Made by a program: the position numbers and the translations under genes. This document shows positions 19,301-26,333 of a stretch of 64,000 bases of DNA, in pieces. Origin of the DNA: Helicobacter pylori oki112 (GTDB taxonomy: Bacteria; Campylobacterota; Campylobacteria; Campylobacterales; Helicobacteraceae). Below the pieces are notes generated by a model. It made no database searches. It was given only the letters and a program-made list of their open reading frames with translations, and was not told the DNA's origin. Where the stretch lies: positions 930,001 to 994,000 of the forward strand of contig NZ_CP006821.1 in the NCBI RefSeq assembly GCF_000600085.1, given 5' to 3'. How positions within the stretch are numbered: position 1 is the first letter of the stretch; the number at the start of each line of letters is the position of its first letter.

Positions 19301-20297
19301 CTTACAAACTTTGAGTTTGAGTAATGCGATGATTTTAAATTCTCGTTTAGTCAATCTCTCTAGAAGGCACACCAACCATATTGACTCGTTCGCTCAACGC
19401 TTACAAGCTTTAAAAGGCCAAAGATTCGCTTCTTTAGAAAGCGCGGCAGAAGTGTTGTATCAATTTGCCCCCAAATATGAAAAACCTACCAATGTTTGGG
19501 CTAACGCTATTGGAGGAACGAGCTTGAATAATGGCTCCAACGCTTCATTGTATGGCACAAGCGCCGGCGTAGATGCTTACCTTAACGGGGAAGTACAAGC
19601 CATTGTGGGCGGTTTTGGAAGCTATGGTTATAGCTCCTTTAGTAATCAAGCGAACTCTCTTAACTCTGGGGCCAATAACACTAATTTTGGCGTGTATAGC
19701 CGTCTCTTTGCCAACCAGCATGAATTTGACTTTGAAGCTCAAGGGGCACTAGGGAGTGATCAATCAAGCTTGAATTTCAAAAGCACTCTACTGCAAGATT
19801 TGAATCAAAGCTATCATTACTTAGCCTATAGCGCTGCAACAAGAGCGAGCTATGGTTATGACTTTGCGTTTTTTAGGAACGCTTTAGTGTTAAAACCAAG
19901 CGTGGGCGTGAGCTATAACCATTTAGGCTCAACCAACTTTAAAAGCAACAGCAATCAAAAAGTGGCTTTGAGTAATGGCTCTAGCAGTCAGCATTTATTC
20001 AACGCTAGCGCTAATATGGAAGCGCGCTATTATTATGGGGACACTTCATACTTCTATATGAACGCTGGAGTTTTACAAGAGTTCGCTCGCTTTGGATCTA
20101 ATAACGCCGCGTCTTTAAACACTTTTAAAGTGAATGCCACTCGTAACCCTTTAAATACCCATGCGAGAGTGATGATGGGTGGGGAATTGCAATTGGCTAA
20201 AGAAGTGTTTTTGAATTTGGGCGTTGTTTATTTGCACAATTTGATTTCCAACGCAAGCCATTTCGCTTCCAATTTAGGAATGAGGTATAGTTTCTAA
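16386..20297 (+). CDS. vacA: Vacuolating cytotoxin VacA, s1/i2-like/m2 allele
   Basis: A 1303-residue secreted pore-forming toxin delivered by a type V autotransporter route. The ATG at 16386 follows AAGGAAAG and starts the known signal [13 protein letters not shown]; cleavage after QQSHA gives mature AFFTTVIIP, the s1 type. The hydrophobic GxxxG-like N-terminus ([16 protein letters not shown]) inserts into membranes. In p33, [18 protein letters not shown] is i2-like. The p33/p55 loop ([22 protein letters not shown]) is short, about 23 residues less than in long-loop alleles I recall. In p55 the duplicated [13 protein letters not shown] / [13 protein letters not shown] insert marks m2. The C-terminal beta-barrel ends in MRYSF. 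A stretch in the upstream frame (16311-16385) belongs to the leader. Confidence 0.97.
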   Translation: MEIQQTHRKINRPLVSLALVGALVSITPQQSHAAFFTTVIIPAIVGGIATGAAVGTVSGLLSWGLKQAEEANKTPDKPDKVWRIQAGRGFNNFPNKEYDLYKSLLSSKIDGGWDWGNAARHYWVKDGQWNKLEVDMKDAVGTYNLSGLINFTGGDLDVNMQKATLRLGQFNGNSFTSFKDGANRTTRVDFNAKNILIDNFVEINNRVGSGAGRKASSTVLTLQASEKITSRENAEISLYDGATLNLVSSSNHSVDLYGKVWMGRLQYVGAYLAPSYSTIDTSKVEGEMNFRHLAVGDQNAAQAGIIANKKTNIGVLDLWQSAGLNIIAPPEGGYESKNKDNPQNNPKNDTQKTETEPTQVIDGPFAGAKDTVVNIFRLNTNADGTIRVGGFKASLTTNAAHLHIGEGGVNLSNQASGRTLLVENLTGNITVEGALRVNNQVGGSAVAGSSANFEFKAGADTNNGTATFNNDIHLGKAVNLRVDAHTAYFNGNIYLGKSTNLRVNGHSAHFKNIDATKSDNGLNTSALDFSGVTDKVNINKLTTSATNVNIKNFDIKELVVTTRVQSFGQYTIFGENIGDKSRIGVVSLQTGYSPAYSGGVTFKGGKKLVIDELYHAPWNYFDARNVTDVEINKKILFGAPGYIAGKTGLMFNNLTLNSNASMDYGKDLDLTIQGHFTNNQGTMNLFVQDGRVATLNAGHQASMIFNNVVDSATGFYKPLIKINNAQNLTKNKEHVLVKARNIDYNLVGVQGASYDNISASNTNLQDQFKERLALYNNNNRMDICVVRKNNTDDIKACGMAIGNQSMVNNPENYKYLEGKAWKNTGINKTANNTTIAVNLGNNSAPTENGGNTTNLPTNTTNKARFASYALIKNAPFARYSATPNLVAINQHDFGTIESVFELANRSSDIDTLYANSGGTGRDLLQTLLIDSHNAGYARTMIDATSANEITKQLNTATTTLSNIASLEHKTSGLQTLSLSNAMILNSRLVNLSRRHTNHIDSFAQRLQALKGQRFASLESAAEVLYQFAPKYEKPTNVWANAIGGTSLNNGSNASLYGTSAGVDAYLNGEVQAIVGGFGSYGYSSFSNQANSLNSGANNTNFGVYSRLFANQHEFDFEAQGALGSDQSSLNFKSTLLQDLNQSYHYLAYSAATRASYGYDFAFFRNALVLKPSVGVSYNHLGSTNFKSNSNQKVALSNGSSSQHLFNASANMEARYYYGDTSYFYMNAGVLQEFARFGSNNAASLNTFKVNATRNPLNTHARVMMGGELQLAKEVFLNLGVVYLHNLISNASHFASNLGMRYSF

Positions 20298-20320
20298 ATA
20301 CCGCTCTAAATACCGCTCTT

Positions 20321-20354
20321 AAACCCATGCTTTGGCATGGGGTGTGATGGGTTT
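20321..20354 (+). terminator. Hairpin downstream of vacA
   Basis: AAACCCAT (20321-20328) pairs perfectly with ATGGGTTT (20347-20354), 24 bases after the vacA stop. The following bases are A-rich rather than T-rich on this strand; read on the minus strand the hairpin is followed by TTT, but only partial U-tract character exists either way. Confidence 0.5.
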
Positions 20355-20389
20355 AAAAAGTATAATTAGGGGGAGCGTGTTAGCAAACC

Positions 20390-20406
20390 AACCCCAATAA
20401 GGGGTT
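20390..20406. terminator. Short hairpin between vacA and the glycosyltransferase gene
   Basis: AACCCC (20390-20395) pairs with GGGGTT (20401-20406) around AATAA. It lies in the convergent spacer between vacA and the minus-strand glycosyltransferase and may help terminate either gene. Confidence 0.4.
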
Positions 20407-20426
20407 AGCCTTTAAAATAAACTCCG

Positions 20427-21541
20427 CTAACGCAAACAAAAAGACTCTAGCTTTTTAAAAATCTTAAACAAAACATATTGTATAAGAAATTTTTTATTCA
20501 GCCTAGTGTTTAAAAATTCAAAAAAACTCTTTTTGTTGTGGTTATTGAGTTCAGTAAAAGTTTCAATTTTACCCACTAAGTTCTCAAAAACTAAAGAGTC
20601 AAAAGAAGTTTTAAAAGCTACTTGGTGCCATTCTTTAGAATATGGGTAGCGAAAATGTTTCCAAGGCTTTTCATCAGCATAAAAATGCAACATGCAAGCA
20701 TCAGATTTTTTAGGTATCATCCTTGTCCCAACCATGCGTGGATGGACATTATACTTGCAAGGTATTTCTAAAATACACCCTTGACAAACAAGCACGAATA
20801 AATCTTGCTCTGGTAGCAACAGCCCTCCATCTCTTGTTTTAAAAAAATCAATCAGCTTTTCTTCTAAATGATGCTCCCTCCACAACGCCAAATTGACCAG
20901 CATAAAACCTGCATTAAAAGGGTTTTCATATAGAATTTCCACTTCTTGAAAGGTTAGGCTTTTATGATTGAGTTTGACACCCATTCCCCTAGACCAATTA
21001 AGGCGAGATGAAAACAAATCATTAGCGCTATGAATGCCAATCAATGAGAAGTCTTCTTTGGTTGCTCCAAAATACGCTCCATCCATAGGGATAAAAAAGC
21101 TCTCGCTAATATCGCCCACGAACAAGGTATCCACATCAAACATGATAATTTTTTCATATTGAGAAAAAATACTCGCTAGCAACAAACGGCATAAAATCAT
21201 TTTAGAAAAACGCTTTTTAGCGAAAGGATTGAGTCTTAAGAAAAGTTGAGAAACCAATTTAAAAGGGTAAGCGTCATTCTTTGAAATATCACAAAATTCA
21301 ATACCAGAAAACGCGCTAAAGGGGGCTATAGTTCGCTTTAATTTTTCTACATTTTCAGCGCTCAAACTATCCACTAAACAATGGATTTGATAAAAGAGTT
21401 TTACCCCATCTCTTTCTTGTGTGCAAGAAGAAAGCATGGAGTATAAACTCACACCCGCAGGGATGCAATAATTATTGTCAAAAGCGACTACTATAGGGAT
21501 AGTTTGAAATGAGGGGGGGTAACAGATGCGCTAATTTTCAT
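20427..21541 (-). CDS. Family 8 glycosyltransferase, phase-variable (C7 tract, predicted OFF)
   Basis: A GT8 LPS glycosyltransferase of the kind that transfers glucose or galactose onto LPS from a nucleotide sugar. The conserved part shows IMFDVDTLFVGDI with the metal-binding DxD, LNWSRGMGVKLN, FNAGFMLVNLALWREH and LLPEQDLF. The ATG at 21541 has a good AAGGAG and starts MKISASVTPP, but a run of seven C (minus strand, 21513-21519) puts the following codons out of frame and gives a stop after about 16 residues. One more C restores IPIVVAFDNNYCIPAGVSLYS and the main frame, about 370 codons. Without the 5' part only a GTG at 21452 is left. It sits between vacA and fecE, where a gene (JHP0820 by recall) exists in some strains and not others. 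Confidence 0.85.
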
Positions 21542-21907
21542 ATACAAACTCCTTGAAAATAAAAATAAACGAGACATTATAACTCAAAATCCCTATTTTC
21601 AACCCCTACAACGCATACACGACAAGCTTATTATCATGCCAGATCGCTTCTAATGGCGTGTCATAAAGCGCGCTTAAATTGTGTGAAGTCATAGCGATTG
21701 GCGTGGAAGCTTGCACAGATGCACTAATTTTCATATACAAACTCCTTGAAAATAAAAATAAACGAGACATTATAACTCAAAATCCCTATTTTCAACCCCT
21801 ACAACGCATACACGACAAGCTTATTATCATGCCAGATCGCTTCTAATGGCGTGTCATAAAGCGCGCTTAAATTGTGTGAAGTCATAGCGATTGGCGTGGA
21901 AGCTTGC
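21522..21907. repeat. 193-bp tandem duplication spanning fecE 3' end and the glycosyltransferase start
   Basis: Bases from 21522 recur 193 bases later from 21715; 21531-21715 and 21724-21908 appear identical, with one G/A difference near the left boundary (CAGATGCG versus CAGATGCA). Each copy contains the last 100 or so bases of fecE, the intergenic region with the ribosome-binding site, and the first codons of the glycosyltransferase. The copy next to fecE is the functional fecE end; the copy next to the glycosyltransferase provides its start. Confidence 0.9.
21606..21734 (-). other. Chimeric 42-codon mini-ORF created by the duplication
   Basis: The second copy of the glycosyltransferase start (ATG 21734, with AAGGAG before it) reads MKISASVQ and then passes through the duplication joint into the fecE frame, giving ASTPIAMTSHNLSALYDTPL and ending with the true fecE C-terminus LVVYAL. 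It is therefore a fusion of a GT8 N-terminus to the FecE tail. It has a ribosome-binding site and could be translated, but a function is unlikely. Confidence 0.6.
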
Positions 21908-22566
21908 AAAAAAAGTTTTTTATCTTTGAGCATGACCACATGCGTGGAGTGCCTGGCAACCAAATTCGGATCATGGATATTGACTAAAACGCTCAATTCT
22001 CGTTTTTTCATCTCATCTTTAATCGCATCAAAAAAAAGGGCTTGGTTTTTTAAATCTAAAGCGCTCGTAGGCTCATCTAGTAACAATAAGGGCGTTCTTT
22101 GCAACAAACTTCTGGCTAAAAGCACCATTTGCCTTTGACCGCCGGACAAATCATTGATGCCTTGATCTTTTAAAGACTCTAAATCCAAGCGCTCTAAAAC
22201 GCTAGTGGCTTCTTTAATGTGCTTGGCTTTAGGCATAGCGAACAGATTCAAATGCGTCGCCTTCCCCATTAAGACAAAATCCAGCACGCTGAAATTAAAC
22301 GCATAATATTCCACTTGGGGGATATAAGCGATTAGTTTGGCTTTTTCATAAGGCTTTAAGGGTAAAATATCTTTGTTACACGCTTTAATTTCGGTTTCTT
22401 CTAAAGGCTTTAAAAGCCCTAAAAGGCATTTTAAAAGCGTGGTTTTACCGGAGCCATTAGGCGCTAAAATGCTGGTGATGCTGTTTTTTGGCACGTTAAA
22501 ACTCAATTTATCTAAAATAAGTTTTTGAGAATATTTAAAGGACAGGTTTTTAACTTCTAAGACCAT
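21799..22566 (-). CDS. fecE: Iron(III) dicitrate-type ABC transporter ATP-binding protein
   Basis: A 255-residue ABC ATPase of the FepC/BtuD class that powers metal-chelate import across the inner membrane. Walker A is APNGSGKTTLL, the signature is DLSGGQRQMVLLARSLL, and Walker B is PLLLLDEPTSALD, followed by the switch His in VNIHDPN. The ATG at 22566 overlaps the fecD TGA (TGATG); a GTG at 22569 is an alternative. In Helicobacter the FecDE permease has also been linked to nickel/cobalt uptake, so substrate is not settled by sequence. Confidence 0.93.
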   Translation of the reverse strand: MVLEVKNLSFKYSQKLILDKLSFNVPKNSITSILAPNGSGKTTLLKCLLGLLKPLEETEIKACNKDILPLKPYEKAKLIAYIPQVEYYAFNFSVLDFVLMGKATHLNLFAMPKAKHIKEATSVLERLDLESLKDQGINDLSGGQRQMVLLARSLLQRTPLLLLDEPTSALDLKNQALFFDAIKDEMKKRELSVLVNIHDPNLVARHSTHVVMLKDKKLFLQASTPIAMTSHNLSALYDTPLEAIWHDNKLVVYAL

Positions 22567-23546
22567 CACATCCCCCTAGTCCTAAATAAAAGCCACAAGA
22601 AGAAAGGCGCTCCTAAAACGCTTGTCGCAATGCCTACCGGCAAATCATAGGGGGTAATGGTTTTAGCCACCACATCCGCTAAAAGCAAGAAAAACGCCCC
22701 CATTAACAAAGAGCTTAAAAGCAGTTTTTGCAAATTCGCCCCAAAAAACAACCTAGCCACATGCGGAATGACCAACCCAATCCAGCCAATCGTGCCGGAC
22801 ACGCTCACCGCTAAAGCGCTCGCCACGCTCACGCACACCAAACAAAGCGATCGCAACAACACCGGGTTAATCCCCAAGCTCAAACTTTGCGCATCGCTCA
22901 AGCTCAATAAATTAATACGCCACCTTAACAAAAAAAGCGGGATAAAGCCTAAAGATAGCCCTATGAAAGCGATCAAGCAATCCTTATAACTGCTCAAAGA
23001 CAAGCTCCCTAAAAGCCACACGACAATCGCTTGCGCTTTTTGGGGGATCACAAAGAATTTTATCGCTCCGGCTAAGGCACTTAAAAACGCGCTCAACACC
23101 ACCCCTGAAAGCACCAATGAAAGGACGGAATTGCCTAAAACCCTATTCATCGCTAATACAGCAAGGCTGGCTAAAATCGCTCCAAAAAACGCTAAAATCG
23201 CAATATTAGACTCCACTACCGCTATCGCCATCGCCACGCCCAGCATCGCCCCGCTAGAAATCCCTAGTAAAAAAGGATCCACTAAGGGGTTTCTAAAAAT
23301 CGTTTGCATCACCACCCCACTCCCGGACAAACTCGCTCCCACCAGGAGCGCTAAAATCACTCGTGGTAGTCGTATTTCTAAAATAATAATACTTAAAGAG
23401 CTCAGTTCTTCATTGTGCAAAAAGTGGTTTTTCACATTAAGGCACACTTCTTTCCACTCTTCCAAACTCAAGGACTCCCCTCCAAACAAAAGCACCACTA
23501 CCGCTAAAATCATGCAAGCTAATGCAATATGATAGGTTTTAAGCAT
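22566..23546 (-). CDS. fecD: Iron(III) dicitrate-type ABC transporter permease
   Basis: A 326-residue FecCD-family permease with about ten TM helices. The family motifs are visible: [21 protein letters not shown] near residue 60, the GxxGxxNP-like [15 protein letters not shown], and the C-terminal [19 protein letters not shown] and [22 protein letters not shown]. The ATG at 23546 follows AAGGA at correct spacing, inside the end of the SDR gene. It is translationally coupled to fecE. No periplasmic binding protein is encoded here; H. pylori uses separately encoded CeuE-type proteins. Confidence 0.93.
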   Translation of the reverse strand: MLKTYHIALACMILAVVVLLFGGESLSLEEWKEVCLNVKNHFLHNEELSSLSIIILEIRLPRVILALLVGASLSGSGVVMQTIFRNPLVDPFLLGISSGAMLGVAMAIAVVESNIAILAFFGAILASLAVLAMNRVLGNSVLSLVLSGVVLSAFLSALAGAIKFFVIPQKAQAIVVWLLGSLSLSSYKDCLIAFIGLSLGFIPLFLLRWRINLLSLSDAQSLSLGINPVLLRSLCLVCVSVASALAVSVSGTIGWIGLVIPHVARLFFGANLQKLLLSSLLMGAFFLLLADVVAKTITPYDLPVGIATSVLGAPFFLWLLFRTRGM

Positions 23547-24381
23547 CACGCTTCCTTTTAAGAACGATTAATCTGAACAAAGAATCATACCAACTACTCG
23601 GGAGGATTCGATACAACGCTAACAACAATTGGGTTTTTAAGCCGATCAAATAGCGGGCCTTGATTTTTTGACTCATGGTAAGAAAAACGATTTTTTGCGC
23701 CACGGCTTTAGGGCTTAGGGCTTTTTGATACACGCCAGAATAAAAGTTTTTAGCCGCATTCACCTCTAAGGCATAAAGGCTATCTTTTCGCTCATCATTT
23801 TCAAAAGCGGTTTTTTCCCAGTTGCTTTTCACCGGGCCTGGCTCAATCAAACACACTTGAATGTTAAAGGGTTTAAGCTCTAAACGCAAGGCGTCGCTAT
23901 AAGCCTCTAAGGCATGCTTACTCGCGCTGTAATGGCCTAAAAAGAGCATGCTCACGTGCCCCGCTATGGAAGAAAGATTAAAAATCTTAGAATGGGGCTT
24001 GTTTCTTAGTAAGGGCAAACAAAACTGCACCACTTCACAAAGGGCGAAAAAATTCACGCCAAATTGTTTTTTAACCTCATCAATTGGCGTGTCTTCTACG
24101 CTCCCAAACACCCCATAACCGGCGGAATTGATCAAAACATCGCAATGATCTTCTTTAGCGCTGATGTTTGAAAACGCTTCTTTTAAAGCGTTAGAATCGC
24201 TCACATCAACATCAATGCTCTCGCATAACGCATGGTTTAACGCTACACACAAAGTCGCATGCCTAGAAAGTGCATAGACTTTATACCCTTGATCTAGCAG
24301 CATTAACGCGCACTCCAACCCAATCCCAGAACTCGCCCCGGTGATAACCGCCACCTTTTGGCTTTCTTTTTTCTCGCCCAT
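23539..24381 (-). CDS. Short-chain dehydrogenase/reductase
   Basis: A 280-residue classical SDR with a Rossmann nucleotide site [15 protein letters not shown] near residue 15, the NSAGYG structural motif, the catalytic Ser in NLSSIAG, and YSASK carrying the catalytic Tyr and Lys. The C-terminal [25 protein letters not shown] is hydrophobic then basic and may associate with membrane. The substrate is unknown. It is first in the minus-strand operon with fecD/fecE, overlapping fecD by 8 bases. Confidence 0.88.
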   Translation of the reverse strand: MGEKKESQKVAVITGASSGIGLECALMLLDQGYKVYALSRHATLCVALNHALCESIDVDVSDSNALKEAFSNISAKEDHCDVLINSAGYGVFGSVEDTPIDEVKKQFGVNFFALCEVVQFCLPLLRNKPHSKIFNLSSIAGHVSMLFLGHYSASKHALEAYSDALRLELKPFNIQVCLIEPGPVKSNWEKTAFENDERKDSLYALEVNAAKNFYSGVYQKALSPKAVAQKIVFLTMSQKIKARYLIGLKTQLLLALYRILPSSWYDSLFRLIVLKRKRDA

Positions 24382-24520
24382 TATCTAACGCCAACTCTCT
24401 TATTATTTTTATAATTCCTCTAATATTCACTTAATATTACTTAATTTTTACTAATATATAGTTCTTGGAATGTTTTTTACAAAAGACATTTTTAACACCA
24501 ATTTTAATTAAGGAGAAACA

Positions 24521-25045
24521 ATGCCTCAAATACAATCATCGCATTCCAATCATTTTGATTTCACCCTAGACACAGCGGATCGCACTAAATTATTGATGAG
24601 CTATTTAGTCGTGCCTACAACCGCTAATTTCAACAATGTCATGCATGGGGGGGAATTATTGAATTTATTGGATAAAGTGGCTTATGTGTGTTCGACTCGT
24701 TATTGCGCTAAAGGAACGGTCACTTTAAGCGTGGATGGGGTTACTTTTAAATACCCCATTCCTGTAGGGAATTTGCTCACTTTTTTAGCCAGCATCAATT
24801 ATGTAGGAAACACCTCGTGCGAAGTGGGGATTAAGGTTTTGAGCGAAGATATTAAAACTCGTGAAATCACGCACACCAATTCATGCTATTTCACCATGGT
24901 GGCTGTAGAAAATGGCAAACCCACCCCCATGCCTAAATACGAGCCTAAAACAGAGGTTGAAATCCGCCGTTATGAAGGGGCTTTGAAGCGTAAGGAAATG
25001 CGCACACGAGGGTATTTGAAAAGCGGGAGGCACGAGGGCATTTAA
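24521..25045 (+). CDS. Hotdog-fold acyl-CoA thioesterase (YciA/BACH type)
   Basis: A 174-residue acyl-CoA hydrolase. The family motif NNVMHGGELLNLLDKVAYV contains the helix over the catalytic site (Asn, His, Gly, Asp), followed by KGTVTLSVDGVTFKYPIPVG and a C-terminal REITHTNSCYFTMVAV strand. It ends with a basic tail. The ATG follows TTAAGGAGAAACA. It matches HP0891 by recall. It stands alone between the SDR operon (divergent) and the toxin-antitoxin pair (convergent). Confidence 0.88.
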   Translation: MPQIQSSHSNHFDFTLDTADRTKLLMSYLVVPTTANFNNVMHGGELLNLLDKVAYVCSTRYCAKGTVTLSVDGVTFKYPIPVGNLLTFLASINYVGNTSCEVGIKVLSEDIKTREITHTNSCYFTMVAVENGKPTPMPKYEPKTEVEIRRYEGALKRKEMRTRGYLKSGRHEGI

Positions 25046-25117
25046 AAAGCACAAGCGGTGTTTTAACCATGAATTTATCCCTAAAAAAGGGGGTAGCGTT
25101 ATAAGTTGTGCGGGTGG

Positions 25118-25435
25118 TTAAAACAGCTCGCTATGACTGCCTAACCTTACTAAAATAAGCTCATCATCTCTCACTAAATACACAAGCAAAATATCAGCTT
25201 TGATGTGGCATTCCCTAAAAGGTTTCCAATTGCCTTTTAAAGCATGATCTTTAAATTGTGGGTCTAGCGGTTCTTTCTTTTTGCCTTTTAAAGCATGATC
25301 TTGAAATTGTGGGTCTAGCGGTTCTTTCTTTCTCAAAGACAGAATGACCTTATTCAAAACGCTATCATCAAACCCATTCAAAAGTAATTTATCAAAATCT
25401 TTTTGAAAAGATTTTTTAAGGTTGAGTTTCAACAC
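25118..25435 (-). CDS. RelE/YafQ-like toxin with an internal 17-residue duplication
   Basis: A 105-residue type II toxin of the RelE superfamily, HP0892-like, expected to be an mRNA-cleaving endoribonuclease. The conserved C-terminal half reads WKPFRECHIKADILLVYLV ... LVRLGSHSELF, with His residues typical of this branch. A 51-bp in-frame tandem repeat inserts a second copy of the segment EPLDPQFxDHALKGKKK, so the protein is 105 instead of about 88-90 residues. GTG 25433-25435 is the start, 20 bases inside the end of the antitoxin gene. Whether the extended toxin is active cannot be seen. Confidence 0.85.
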   Translation of the reverse strand: MLKLNLKKSFQKDFDKLLLNGFDDSVLNKVILSLRKKEPLDPQFQDHALKGKKKEPLDPQFKDHALKGNWKPFRECHIKADILLVYLVRDDELILVRLGSHSELF

Positions 25436-25793
25436 CTAACGCCCTTTTTCTTTCATCGCTATAACTAGAAAAATCCTCAATAATCAAATCGGTTTCTTTG
25501 TTAAGCGCATCTCTCATGGCTTGTTGCGTTTGAATGTTTGGGATCTCATACCCCAAACAACAATCTCTTTTATCATCAAAAGCTTGGCTGATTTTTTGCA
25601 AGAGTTCATTTAATGCGTCTATTTTATCCTTAAAGTTTTGATCCCTTTTTTCCAATTCTTTAGCCATTTTTTCTTTAAAAGAAGCTCTATTATTTTGCAT
25701 CTTTTTGATTTTTCGCTCTAATTGATGGATTAAATTAAAAAGCTGTTTTTCGCTGTATTGTGTGTAGTCTTTTTTGGTGGGAGAATTAGGCAT
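25416..25793 (-). CDS. Antitoxin partner of the RelE/YafQ-like toxin
   Basis: A 125-residue, highly charged helical protein. It starts MPNSPTKKDYTQYSEKQLF, a start similar to H. pylori antitoxins of this class, and has a coiled-coil segment (about residues 20-75) and the C-terminal stretch EDFSSYSDERKRALGVE expected to wrap the toxin. The ATG at 25793 follows AAAGGA. Gene order antitoxin-toxin with a 20-bp overlap supports the pairing. It matches HP0893 by position. Confidence 0.75.
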   Translation of the reverse strand: MPNSPTKKDYTQYSEKQLFNLIHQLERKIKKMQNNRASFKEKMAKELEKRDQNFKDKIDALNELLQKISQAFDDKRDCCLGYEIPNIQTQQAMRDALNKETDLIIEDFSSYSDERKRALGVETQP

Positions 25794-26333
25794 GCTTTAT
25801 CCTTTATTAAAAATACCACTTCATTATAGCGCAAGCGATAGAGCGAGAAAGGTTAGAAATAAAAACTTAAAGATTAAAAAGCGTTTTGAAAAGTCAATGA
25901 AAAAATCCGTAAAAAATCAGCAAAAAGAAAAAGATCAATCCCCCCAAAAGAAAGAGTTTAAAAAGAAAGCTTTGAAAAATCAGTAAAAAGTCAGTAAAAA
26001 AAAGATCAATCCCCCTATAAAATAGCGCTTTTTAAAAATTATCGCTGAAGTTTTCCACTAACTAAAAACACTAAAAAGGGTTTTGCATCAAACCCCCCAA
26101 AAAAACTAAAGATTAAAAAGCGAAAGCAGTGGGGATCAGCAAAAAAGATCAAAACCCCCCCAAAAAAAAATTTAAAAAAAAGACTTCAAAAAAAGAATTT
26201 AAAACAAAGAATTTAAAACAAAGGGTTCAAAAAGAAATCCCTTAAAAAAGAGAGTTCAAAAAAAGAAAAAAGAAAGGCTTCAAAGAAACCCCTTAAAAGA
26301 GAGAGTTTCACAAAAGGGGTTTAATGCGAGCTT
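25794..26333. other. A-rich low-complexity tract without a supported gene
   Basis: About 540 bases between the antitoxin and the Bab gene consist of degenerate repeats of A-rich words such as AAAGAATTTAAAA, TTCAAAAAAAGA and CAAAAAGAAA with strong strand asymmetry. A 70-codon open frame (25774-25986) is lysine-rich low complexity and starts inside the antitoxin gene, so I do not call it. By recall a second toxin-antitoxin pair (HP0894/HP0895) lies at this position in strain 26695; nothing resembling it is seen here. Confidence 0.6.

Noticed and set aside
23131..23532. 133-codon frame antisense to fecD
   Set aside because: Shadow of the fecD permease; composition follows complement of hydrophobic codons.
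25774..25986. 70-codon Lys-rich ORF on the plus strand
   Set aside because: It starts inside the antitoxin gene, has no ribosome-binding site and is low-complexity A-rich sequence; no protein character beyond lysine runs.
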